Positions 7,039 to 14,185 of a DNA stretch of 16,889 bases are shown here, in pieces; position 1 is the stretch's first letter; each line of letters starts with the position of its first letter. Source of the DNA: Chloroflexota bacterium (GTDB lineage: Bacteria; Chloroflexota; Anaerolineae; Caldilineales; Caldilineaceae). The position numbers were made by a program, and so were the translations under genes. The notes under the pieces were generated by a model. That model was not told the DNA's origin. It was given only the letters and a program-made list of their open reading frames with translations, and did no database searches. The stretch covers positions 1 to 16,889 of the forward strand of contig QEUW01000134.1 in the NCBI GenBank assembly GCA_003577005.1. Direction: 5' to 3'.

Positions 7039-7563
7039 ATGAACGCAGACCAACTCCGCTCCATGCAAGCCCCGCTCAAGGCCAAATACCGTGAAGAACC
7101 CAAGGCAGCGCTGATAACGCTGCGCGCCCAGGGGCGGATCGGCGAGGGCATCACCTGCCGGGTGGAGACGGGCAAGGCGCTGGTCGAGGCTGGTCTCCAT
7201 CCTGCCACCGGTGGCGATGGGCTGGCCGCTTGTTCGGGCGATATGTTGTTGGAGGCACTGGCCGCCTGCGCCGGGGTGACGCTCTGTGCGGTTGCCACGG
7301 CCATCGGCGTTGAACTACACGATGGCGCGGTGACGGCGGAAGGCGACCTCGACTTTCGCGGCACGCTCGGCGTCAGCAAAGAGGCGCCAGTCGGTTTCCG
7401 TGCCATTCGCCTTCATTTTGACCTGGAGACCAATGCCGATGCCGACCAACTGGCAACGCTGATCCGCCTGACCGAACGCTATTGCGTAGTCTACCAGACG
7501 TTGCGCCAACCGCCCGAGATTACAGTTGCGCATTCGGTCGAGGGCATCGTAGAGCGAGAATGA
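7039..7563 (+). CDS. OsmC/Ohr family protein
   Basis: A 174-residue OsmC-like protein; members with the full active site reduce organic hydroperoxides. The two family cysteines are present: Cys77 in LLEALAACAGVTL and Cys149 in ERYCVVYQTL. The segment GGDGLAACSGDMLLEAL before Cys77 is typical; an extra Cys65 lies there. The frame is open upstream to 6871, but those residues do not resemble the family and that stretch holds a promoter and hairpin, so ATG 7039 is preferred although it lacks a clear ribosome site. The start is therefore less certain than the product. The gene is followed after 10 bases by the Uma2 gene, probably in one transcript. Peroxidase function is likely but not shown; some subfamilies have other roles. 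Confidence 0.88.
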   Translation: MNADQLRSMQAPLKAKYREEPKAALITLRAQGRIGEGITCRVETGKALVEAGLHPATGGDGLAACSGDMLLEALAACAGVTLCAVATAIGVELHDGAVTAEGDLDFRGTLGVSKEAPVGFRAIRLHFDLETNADADQLATLIRLTERYCVVYQTLRQPPEITVAHSVEGIVERE

Positions 7564-7573
7564 GAGGGGAAAT

Positions 7574-8158
7574 ATGGCCGTAGCACGCATCCGCCAGCAA
7601 TTGTATACGCCGGAGGAATACCTGGCGCTGGAAGAGAGCGCCGAACATCGCAGCGAATACTATCAAGGGCAGATTTGTGCGATGGCCGGTGGCACGTTCA
7701 ACCATGAAGTGATCGCGGGCAATTTCTACGCTGCCCTTCATCGCTATGCTCTGAACGGCAAATGCGTAGCATTTACCAGCAATATGCGCTTGTTGGTAGA
7801 GCGGCGTGGGCTATACACCTATCCAGATGCCATGTTGGTCTGTGGCAAGCCGCAGTTTGCCCCTAACCGCACAGACGTTATTCTCAACCCACTGATTCTG
7901 GTCGAGGTCTTATCCAAATCGACCAGAGCCTACGACCGGGGTGACAAATTTGAATTCTACCGTTCGATTCCCACCTTTCAGGACTATGTTATGGTGGATC
8001 AGGATCGCGTCTTTATCGAATACTATCACAAGCTGGGCGCACAACGCTGGGTCTTGACGGAAATCGACGATCCCGCTACGGTGCTGACGCTACAGTCTAT
8101 CAAGCTGGATATTCCAGTAAGCCAGCTTTACAATCAGGTGGATTGGTTCACCCCTTAA
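7574..8158 (+). CDS. Uma2 family (DUF820) predicted endonuclease
   Basis: A 194-residue protein of the Uma2/DUF820 family, a PD-(D/E)XK nuclease-fold group that is strongly expanded in Cyanobacteria and Chloroflexota and whose cellular role is unknown. Visible motifs: YTPEEYLALEE near the N-terminus, SEYYQGQICAMAGG (27-40), the catalytic-type Asp85 in YTYPDAMLVC, Glu111 in LILVEVLSKSTRAYDRGDKF and Lys125. The family usually has SPST where this has SKST. ATG 7574 is preceded by AGAGGGG. It starts 10 bases after the OsmC stop and ends 34 bases before the GH4 gene, so all three may share a transcript. Without a linked toxin, transposase or methylase, no function beyond nuclease fold can be inferred. 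Confidence 0.92.
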   Translation: MAVARIRQQLYTPEEYLALEESAEHRSEYYQGQICAMAGGTFNHEVIAGNFYAALHRYALNGKCVAFTSNMRLLVERRGLYTYPDAMLVCGKPQFAPNRTDVILNPLILVEVLSKSTRAYDRGDKFEFYRSIPTFQDYVMVDQDRVFIEYYHKLGAQRWVLTEIDDPATVLTLQSIKLDIPVSQLYNQVDWFTP

Positions 8159-8192
8159 TCAGCCAATCCAAAACAAAGATTCGGAGCAACCC

Positions 8193-9593
8193 ATGTCAAC
8201 ACCCATCAAACTTTCGGTCATCGGTGCGGGGAGCGCCCAATTTTCGTTGGGGCTGGTCAAGGATATCTGTCTGACACCTGGTTTATCAGGCAGCTTGATC
8301 AGCTTTATGGACATCGACGCCGACCGGCTGGATATGATCCACAAGCTGGGGCAACGGTACGCAAACGAACTCGGCGCTGACCTCGAGTTCGAGAGCACCA
8401 CCAACCGCCGCGATTCGTTGCGCGACGCCGACTTTGTCATCAACACGGCGTCGGCCCATAGCCACTACCAGCAGCGCGCCATCCGCGAGCTGACGGCCAA
8501 ATTTGGCTATTATTACGGCGGGGTCAACCTGGGCAACTACCACAACCTGCAACTCATGCTCGACGTGGCGCGCGACATGGAAGAGATGTGCCCCAGCGCC
8601 TGGCTCATCCAGTCGGGCAACCCGGTCTACGAAGGCTGCACGCTCATGACCCGCGAGACGAGCATCAAAGTTTGCGGCCTCTGCCACGGCCACTACGGCG
8701 TCTACCGCATCGCCGAGGTGCTGGGGTTGGACTTGACCAACGAGAAGGACCTGACCTGGCAGGCGCCCGGCCTCAACCACAACATCTGGCTGACCCACTT
8801 CTATTACAAGGGCAAGGACGCCTACCCGCTGCTCGACGAGTGGATCGCCACCAAGGGCGAGGAATACTGGACCACGCACGTGGCGCAACGCACCCATGAT
8901 ATCCAGATGTCGCGCGGGACGATCAACCAATATCATTTGTTTGGCCTCATGCCCATCGGCGACACGCCGCGGCGCGGGGGGTGGTGGTATCACACCGACA
9001 TCGAGACCAAGAAGTTCTGGTTTGGCGAGCCGTGGGGCGGGCCTGATACCGAACTGGCGCGCCCTTATTTTGTTCAGAATCTCGAAAAGCGTATCGCCGA
9101 GATGACCCGCCTGGCCAACGACCCTAAGGCCAGTCTGGTGGAGAGCCTGGGCGCTGAAAAGACGCGCGAACAGCAGGTGCCCATCATCGATGGTTTGGTT
9201 AACGACAACGAAGGCTTCTTCCAGGTCAACATCCCCAACAAAGGGGCGTTGGCCGGCGTTCCCGACGACGTGGTGGTCGAAGTTCCCGCCATCGTCAACA
9301 AGATCGGCATCCAGCCGTTGCGCGTCGAGCCGCTGCCGGGCAAGATCCTGTACGAACAGATCCTGCCGGAATGGCTCGACATGGAACGCGAACTGCTTGC
9401 CTTCAAAACCGGCGACCGCGCCATGCTGCTCTGGGGCACGCTCATGAGCCCGCAGACCCGTTCGTACGACCAGGCTGTAGCCGTGCTCGAAGAACTGCTC
9501 GCCATGCCCGGCCACGAGGCGCTGGCCGAGCATTACCAGTACGCCGGCGCCAGCATCCTGCCCAGGTCGGTGCGAGAACGAATTGGCGCGTGA
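8193..9593 (+). CDS. Glycoside hydrolase family 4, probable alpha-galacturonidase/glucuronidase type
   Basis: A 466-residue cytoplasmic NAD+- and Mn2+-dependent glycosidase that acts by C3 oxidation and elimination rather than classical hydrolysis. The Rossmann motif GAGS (11-14) and acidic strand end MDID (39-42) bind NAD. Substrate-contacting Asn143 is in SGNPVYEG. The metal ligands are Cys164 in GLCHGHYG and His196 in LNHNIWL. As I recall from GH4 literature, the residues after the Cys track specificity: CHG in uronidases (Agu4B, LplD), CHE in alpha-glucosidases, CHS in alpha-galactosidases, CN.P in 6-phospho-beta-glucosidases. The length matches LplD-like enzymes. ATG 8193 has GGAG (8183-8186) at 6 bases. 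It is separated from the likely functional partners at 161-5891 by the toxin-antitoxin/OsmC/Uma2 block. Confidence 0.93.
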   Translation: MSTPIKLSVIGAGSAQFSLGLVKDICLTPGLSGSLISFMDIDADRLDMIHKLGQRYANELGADLEFESTTNRRDSLRDADFVINTASAHSHYQQRAIRELTAKFGYYYGGVNLGNYHNLQLMLDVARDMEEMCPSAWLIQSGNPVYEGCTLMTRETSIKVCGLCHGHYGVYRIAEVLGLDLTNEKDLTWQAPGLNHNIWLTHFYYKGKDAYPLLDEWIATKGEEYWTTHVAQRTHDIQMSRGTINQYHLFGLMPIGDTPRRGGWWYHTDIETKKFWFGEPWGGPDTELARPYFVQNLEKRIAEMTRLANDPKASLVESLGAEKTREQQVPIIDGLVNDNEGFFQVNIPNKGALAGVPDDVVVEVPAIVNKIGIQPLRVEPLPGKILYEQILPEWLDMERELLAFKTGDRAMLLWGTLMSPQTRSYDQAVAVLEELLAMPGHEALAEHYQYAGASILPRSVRERIGA

Positions 9594-9606
9594 TGTGAAA
9601 ATGATA

Positions 9607-9696
9607 CCCAAATAAACGTGGCCCAAATAAACGTGGCCCAAATAAACGTGGCCCAAATAAACGTGGCCCAAATAAACGTGGCCCAAATAAACGTGG
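9607..9696. repeat. Six perfect tandem copies of a 15-bp unit
   Basis: The unit CCCAAATAAACGTGG is repeated six times without a mismatch, starting at 9607, 9622, 9637, 9652, 9667 and 9682. It begins 13 bases after the GH4 stop. It is noncoding on the plus strand (TAA in one frame), and 15 being a multiple of three gives an artefactual HVYLG-repeat reading on the minus strand. Identity of all copies implies recent expansion or homogenisation. Confidence 0.97.
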
Positions 9697-9706
9697 ATGG
9701 ACACGG

Positions 9707-9781
9707 ATCGTAGGTCCTTGCTTCTAGCTGGATTTTACCGCTCACTACTACGCCTATCACGCTGGAAGCGTGACCTACGAT
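9707..9781. repeat. Inverted repeat with nested hairpin before the methyltransferase
   Basis: ATCGTAGGTC (9707-9716) is the exact complement of GACCTACGAT (9772-9781). With one indel the similarity extends inward to about 22 bases (CTTGCTTCTAGC versus GCTGGAAGCGT on the other side). The right arm also folds on itself: TCACGCT (9757-9763), loop GGA, AGCGTGA (9767-9773), a perfect 7-bp stem. The element, about 75 bp, fills the spacer between the tandem repeat and the ribosome site at 9801. Confidence 0.8.
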
Positions 9782-9800
9782 TGATTACCAGGCTCGCATT

Positions 9801-9805
9801 GGAGG
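9801..9805 (+). promoter_or_regulatory. Ribosome binding site fixing a GTG start
   Basis: GGAGG lies 5 bases before the GTG at 9811. The same frame is open back to an ATG at 9697, but the intervening codons cover the inverted repeat and do not resemble the methyltransferase family. Confidence 0.8.
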
Positions 9806-9810
9806 TTTTT

Positions 9811-10641
9811 GTGGCAACCGGTACACACACCAAATCTATCAATCAGCATTATGGTCGCTCCAATCTGACGGCGACCATTCTGGATAGCTTGCGGGCGGCA
9901 GGGAAGGATCTCGACCGGTTGACCCATGAAGCGCTAGCGCCGGTAGATCAGTTTCACACCCGGGGCAAGCCGGCGACAGCGGAATTGGCCCACCTTGCCA
10001 AGTTACAGCCGGGGCAGCGTGTGCTTGATGTGGGTGGTGGGCTCGGGGGAGCCGCCCGTACGCTGGCCGCCGAATTCGGCTGTGACGTGACAGTGCTCGA
10101 CCTGACCGAAGCGTATTGCCGAGCCGGCGAGTTGCTGACCGAACAGACCGGGCTCAGCGCCCAAGTCCGTTTCCAGACGGGCAATGCGCTGGCGATGCCC
10201 TTTGCCGATGGCGAGTTCGATGTGGTCTGGAGCCAACACAGCTCCATGAACATCGAGGACAAAGAGCGGCTCTATGCTGAGATGCGCCGTGTACTCAAGC
10301 CTGGGGGCCGGCTCGCCCTTCATGAAATCATGGCCGGACCCGTGCAGCCACTTTACTTTCCGGTGCCGTGGGCGCCGGACCCGGCGATCAGTTTTTTACG
10401 CACACCCGAGGTGATGCGAACGACGATCCGGCAGGCAGGGTTTGACGAACTGGTCTGGGTTGATCGGTCGCAGCAGTCGCTCGACTGGTTCCGGACACGT
10501 ACTGTCATGGCAGGCGCGGCGCCGCCGTTGGGGTTGCACCTGCTGCTGGGTGATCTCTTTGTCCCTGCTTTTCGCAACCAGGTGCAAAACCTGGCCGAAG
10601 ATCGGGTGCGCATCATCCAGGCAATCTATGCGCGTACGTGA
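9811..10641 (+). CDS. SAM-dependent methyltransferase, glycine/sarcosine/dimethylglycine methyltransferase-like
   Basis: A 276-residue class I methyltransferase. Motif I VLDVGGGLGG (71-80) binds SAM, followed by the acidic strand end VTVLDLT (Asp97) and the motif FDVVWSQHSSMNIEDKERLYAE. The N-terminal INQHYGRSN, the APVDQFHTRGKPAT segment (43-56) and the later PWAPD resemble sarcosine/dimethylglycine N-methyltransferases and related small-molecule enzymes; substrate assignment is tentative. RVLKPGGRLALHEI is the usual post-motif strand. It starts with GTG, supported by GGAGG at 9801. It stands alone between two repeat regions and is followed by a terminator-like hairpin, so it is probably monocistronic. 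Possible products include betaine precursors, but other amine or natural-product methylations are equally open. Confidence 0.9.
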   Translation: MATGTHTKSINQHYGRSNLTATILDSLRAAGKDLDRLTHEALAPVDQFHTRGKPATAELAHLAKLQPGQRVLDVGGGLGGAARTLAAEFGCDVTVLDLTEAYCRAGELLTEQTGLSAQVRFQTGNALAMPFADGEFDVVWSQHSSMNIEDKERLYAEMRRVLKPGGRLALHEIMAGPVQPLYFPVPWAPDPAISFLRTPEVMRTTIRQAGFDELVWVDRSQQSLDWFRTRTVMAGAAPPLGLHLLLGDLFVPAFRNQVQNLAEDRVRIIQAIYART

Positions 10642-10661
10642 TGAGCTTTACCTCGGTAAGC

Positions 10662-10761
10662 AAAAAGAGCAACACAGAGAGCACGGAGGGTTTACAGAGA
10701 ACACGGAGGGTTTACAAGGTTCTCTCTGTGTTCTTTGTGCCTCTCTGTGTTGCTCTTTTTT
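10662..10761. terminator. Large A-tract/T-tract hairpin, probable bidirectional terminator
   Basis: Left arm 10662-10684 (AAAAAGAGCAACACAGAG...) pairs with 10737-10760 (...CTCTGTGTTGCTCTTTTT) with a single-base bulge, giving about 23 bp. The stem is followed by, and partly made of, a run of six T (10756-10761). It begins 20 bases after the methyltransferase stop. Within the loop, a 15-base segment CACGGAGGGTTTACA is repeated directly (10682-10696 and 10702-10716, period 20). Confidence 0.7.
10682..10716. repeat. Direct repeat inside the hairpin
   Basis: CACGGAGGGTTTACA occurs at 10682-10696 and 10702-10716, with a 20-base period. It lies within the terminator-like hairpin, mostly in its loop, and suggests the element itself is a duplicated or dispersed repeat rather than a simple terminator. 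Confidence 0.8.
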
Positions 10762-10814
10762 GGTTCGGTTATCGTTTTGATTCGCTGCTAAAGAGAGCAA
10801 AGCACAAGTAGACC

Positions 10815-13643
10815 GTGTTTTCCCTGATCCTCGCCCTCAGCCGCCTTACGATCCAACGGATGGCCAGCCGGCCTGTGCTGACGTTGCTGGCGCTCTTTGG
10901 TGTGGTCCTGGCCGTCGGCCTGTTGACCAGCGCTGCCTTTTTTAGCCAGGCTGTGGACCGTGTGATCCTGAGCCAGGAGCTGGTAAAACTGTCGGCGCAG
11001 ACTGGCCGTCTACCCTTCACGACCCGCGTATACTTTCTGCCATCGGCGCGCTTCCCGGTTTCGGTGGACAATGCGGAATTGTTGGGCCAGGATGTCGCCG
11101 CCACGCTGGCGGGCGAAGTAGGTCTGCCGGTAGCGCACACGGGGCTGACAGTCGAGAGTGGCAGCCTCATGCTGTTGCCGCCACCGGATGACGTGCGCTA
11201 TGCCTCGGGCGGGTCGCATTTGATGACCGTCAACGCCGTCTATGTGGCGGAGATCGCCGACCACCTGCTGATGGAGGCGGGCGAACCGCTGGCCGACCTC
11301 CCCCCCATCGAGCCCGATACGCTGGATGTGTGGATGCACGCGACGCTGGCCGCCGAAATTGGCGCTCAGGTGGGCGAGCGCTTTCAACTGACCGTCAACA
11401 TGCGGCAATCACCCGTGACCATCTACATTCGCGGGTTGTGGCGCGCCAGGGATCCGAGTGAGCGGTTCTGGTTCAACAACCCCGACTCAACCTTGCGCAC
11501 CGGGCTTTTGGTCACGCGGGGAAGTTATGTCCGCTATATCGAGCCGATGTTGCCCGCCAAGACCGGTTTTGTCCACTGGCACATCATCCTCGACGAGTCA
11601 CAGGTCAACCCCGCCAACGCCCGGCGCTATGCCGACGGCTTTGAGCACGGGATGAGCATCATCACCCAATATTTGCCCGGCGCCCGGTTGGATGTTTCGC
11701 CGCTCGACTCGCTCAAGCTCTTTGTGCGCCGCCAATCGACATTGACCCTCGTGCTGCTGGGATTCAATGTGCCGGGTTTGGCCTTTCTCTTCTATTTCCT
11801 GGTGCTGATCGGCGTGATCATTGCCCGTTCGCAGGTGCGCGAAACGGCGTTGCTGGTCAGCCGCGGCCTGACGATCAGCATGATCCTGAGCCTGACGGTG
11901 TTGGAAGCATTGCTGCTCTTTCTTGCGGGCGCACCCCTGGGGATCGGCCTGGGAATGGTGCTGGCACGCTGGATGGGCTACAGCGCCAGCTTTCTCCAGT
12001 TTGCCGACCGGCCACCTTTGCCGGTCTCGCTGCAAGGTTTGAACTATACGCTGATCGCCATTGCGTTGGGGATCTCATTGCTCGCCCGGCTGCTGCCCTT
12101 GCACGGGGCCGCGCAACAGAGCGTTGTCGAACAAGCGCGCGAGGGCGCACGGCCCGTGCGTCCTCCCTTCTGGCAGCGCATCTATCTCGATTTGATCCTC
12201 ATCGTACCTACCTACTACGCCTACGACCAGCTAGCGAAGCGGGGAACACTGGCCCTGCGCGCCGGTGATACGCCCGAGGAACTCTTTCAAGACCCGCTGC
12301 TCATCCTCGTGCCGGCGCTCTTTGTGTTGACGGCGGCGCTGCTCTCCATGCGCGTTTTTCCGTGGCTGATGCGTTTTCTCGATTTTGTAGCCGCCCGCAC
12401 CCCCTGGCTGGCGCTGCACCTGGCGTTGCGCCAGTTAGGGCGGAACAGCCAACACTATATCAATCCGTTGCTGCTCGTGCTTGTGGCGTTGGGCATGGGC
12501 GTCTACACCCGTGCGCTGGCTGCCAGCCTGGACCAGTGGCTGGTGGAGCAGATCCACTATCGCGTCGGCGCCGATGTCGTCTTCCGCCCGCTGCCGCCGC
12601 TGTCACAGGGCGGTGAAATGGTACTGCCGCCCGATGCTGTCTTTATCCCACCCAAGGATGATTTTTTGGATTTGCCGGGGGTAGCGGATGTCACCCGCGT
12701 GGGCGATTATGGTGCGCGGCTGCTGCTCAGCGGGCGCGAAAGACCGGCGCGCATGTTGGCCATCGACCGGGCCGACTTTGGCCGTGTAGCCTGGTTCCGG
12801 CGCGATTTTGCGCCAGAATCCTTGGGCTCACTCATGAACCAACTGGCGCTGGCGCCCGAAAATGTACTCGTCACCCGCGACTTTCTGGCCGAAAACCAGT
12901 TCAACGTCGGCGATCGATTCAATATGCGGGTGGCGGTGAGCGATGACTACAGCTACACCGGTACATTTCGCATCGCCGGTGTCTACGATTATTTCCCCAC
13001 AGTGCAGCCCGGTGAGCGGACCATCATCGGTAATCTTGACCATCTCTTTACCGAAGCCGGCGCTGAATTTGCCCACCTTATCTGGATTCGCTTGGCGCCC
13101 GATGCAAACGGGCAAGCGTTGCTTCAGACAGTACCCGCCAAAGGGATCACCGCGGGGAATCCACACGACACACAGGCCCTGGTGGCAACCGAACAGGCAC
13201 GGATGGAGCGGGTAGGTATCTTTGGGACACTCACTGTGGGCTTTGTGGCTGCCACCATCATGGCGGTTCTGGCGTTGCTGGTGCACAGTTATGCCGCGAT
13301 GCAAGAGCGGCTCTACCAGTTTGGGGTGCTGCGCGCCATTGGGCTCCGCCACCGGCAGGTTATCGGCCAGGTGGCGCTCGAATACACGGTGCTGACTGCC
13401 TACGGCGCGCTGACCGGTGCGCTCATCGGGCTAGTCACCGCCGAGATCTTTGCTCCATTCTTCCGTATCCCCGACACCGCAGGCGCACCGCCGCCACCCC
13501 TCATCCCGGTAATTCAGGAGGAGGCAGCGCTTCAGTTTGCCATCGCGTTTGCCGCCCTCATGGTCGTGGCTGAGGTCGCGGTGCTCGTCTATGCATTGAG
13601 CCGGCGGCTCTTTGATGCGCTGCGCATTGGGCATCAGGGGTAG
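10815..13643 (+). CDS. FtsX/MacB-type ABC transporter permease
   Basis: A 942-residue inner-membrane protein with about ten predicted membrane segments: near 22-45, 312-337, 351-374, 409-428, 457-472, 496-514, 550-568, 803-826, 853-876 and 907-930. Two large extracytoplasmic domains lie at about 46-310 and 570-800, the layout of tandem FtsX-domain permeases (LolC/MacB relatives), which act mechanically on lipoproteins, peptides or envelope enzymes instead of forming a classical channel. The motif QFGVLRAIGLRHRQVIGQV (836-854) is the hallmark of the last FtsX domain. GTG 10815 gives the usual short cytoplasmic N-terminus before segment 1; its ribosome site is poor (AGAGAG far upstream), so ATG 10860 is an alternative. 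No ATPase gene is adjacent, so it must use one encoded elsewhere. Confidence 0.9.
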   Translation: MFSLILALSRLTIQRMASRPVLTLLALFGVVLAVGLLTSAAFFSQAVDRVILSQELVKLSAQTGRLPFTTRVYFLPSARFPVSVDNAELLGQDVAATLAGEVGLPVAHTGLTVESGSLMLLPPPDDVRYASGGSHLMTVNAVYVAEIADHLLMEAGEPLADLPPIEPDTLDVWMHATLAAEIGAQVGERFQLTVNMRQSPVTIYIRGLWRARDPSERFWFNNPDSTLRTGLLVTRGSYVRYIEPMLPAKTGFVHWHIILDESQVNPANARRYADGFEHGMSIITQYLPGARLDVSPLDSLKLFVRRQSTLTLVLLGFNVPGLAFLFYFLVLIGVIIARSQVRETALLVSRGLTISMILSLTVLEALLLFLAGAPLGIGLGMVLARWMGYSASFLQFADRPPLPVSLQGLNYTLIAIALGISLLARLLPLHGAAQQSVVEQAREGARPVRPPFWQRIYLDLILIVPTYYAYDQLAKRGTLALRAGDTPEELFQDPLLILVPALFVLTAALLSMRVFPWLMRFLDFVAARTPWLALHLALRQLGRNSQHYINPLLLVLVALGMGVYTRALAASLDQWLVEQIHYRVGADVVFRPLPPLSQGGEMVLPPDAVFIPPKDDFLDLPGVADVTRVGDYGARLLLSGRERPARMLAIDRADFGRVAWFRRDFAPESLGSLMNQLALAPENVLVTRDFLAENQFNVGDRFNMRVAVSDDYSYTGTFRIAGVYDYFPTVQPGERTIIGNLDHLFTEAGAEFAHLIWIRLAPDANGQALLQTVPAKGITAGNPHDTQALVATEQARMERVGIFGTLTVGFVAATIMAVLALLVHSYAAMQERLYQFGVLRAIGLRHRQVIGQVALEYTVLTAYGALTGALIGLVTAEIFAPFFRIPDTAGAPPPPLIPVIQEEAALQFAIAFAALMVVAEVAVLVYALSRRLFDALRIGHQG

Positions 13644-13780
13644 CGAAGTGCGGAGGAGGGAATAGGGAGTGCAGAATGGCGCGGTGGCCCCCAAGCGGGC
13701 TTGGAGCCTTCCGGATGAGGGAAGCAAGCGATAGAAGATGTGACACGGAAGACAGGAAACATATCCAAAGGGGAATCAGA

Positions 13781-14113
13781 ATGACCTTTCTCGATCATTC
13801 GGTCAAAGGGATCGCCCGGTATCTGCTCGATGAAGCGTTGGGGGGCGAGCCGTTGCATCTGCACATTTCCGAAGTGGGGCCGGGGGAACGCGCCCACCCA
13901 CCGCACCGGCATGGCGGATTAGAGGCGTTTTACATGCTGGAGGGCGAGGGAACACTGGAGATCGACGGGGAGAGTTTTTTGCTACGTGCCAACGAAGCGG
14001 CTGTCTTCGACCCGCAAAAGCTGCACGGATTGGTCAACCGGAGCGCTGCGCCGATGCGGTATCTAGTAGTCCTGGCGCGAGAAGCTGGCCACCAGGCACG
14101 ACCGGGTGAATGA
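13781..14113 (+). CDS. Small cupin-domain protein
   Basis: A 110-residue single-domain cupin (Cupin_2 type). Motif 1 is complete: His42-x-His44, Glu48 and Gly55 in HRHGGLEAFYMLEG. Motif 2 has His82 in FDPQKLHGLVNRS, giving the 3-His/1-Glu metal site; the Gly that normally precedes the His is replaced. ATG 13781 is supported by AAAGGGGA (13767-13774) at 6 bases; the frame is open to 13676 but that part does not resemble a cupin. The 137-base spacer after the permease gene is purine-rich with a weak CCAAG/CTTGG hairpin (13691-13704). It converges on the response-regulator gene. Function of small cupins ranges from isomerases and dioxygenases to sugar-binding proteins and cannot be chosen here. 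Confidence 0.9.
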   Translation: MTFLDHSVKGIARYLLDEALGGEPLHLHISEVGPGERAHPPHRHGGLEAFYMLEGEGTLEIDGESFLLRANEAAVFDPQKLHGLVNRSAAPMRYLVVLAREAGHQARPGE

Positions 14114-14185
14114 TCTGTCGCACCTGCGTACCAATAACCGGTGTCGTACCTGGGGCACTACTCTCTGATTGACGACCCGGACCGA

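Noticed and set aside
9607..9696. CRISPR-like array
   Set aside because: Units are directly abutting with no spacers and only 15 bp; no cas genes.
8286..9704. Long minus-strand open frame opposite GH4 with HVYLG repeats
   Set aside because: It is antisense to a well-supported GH4 gene; its start lies in the 15-bp tandem array, which is a multiple of three and so stays open by chance. No family resemblance.
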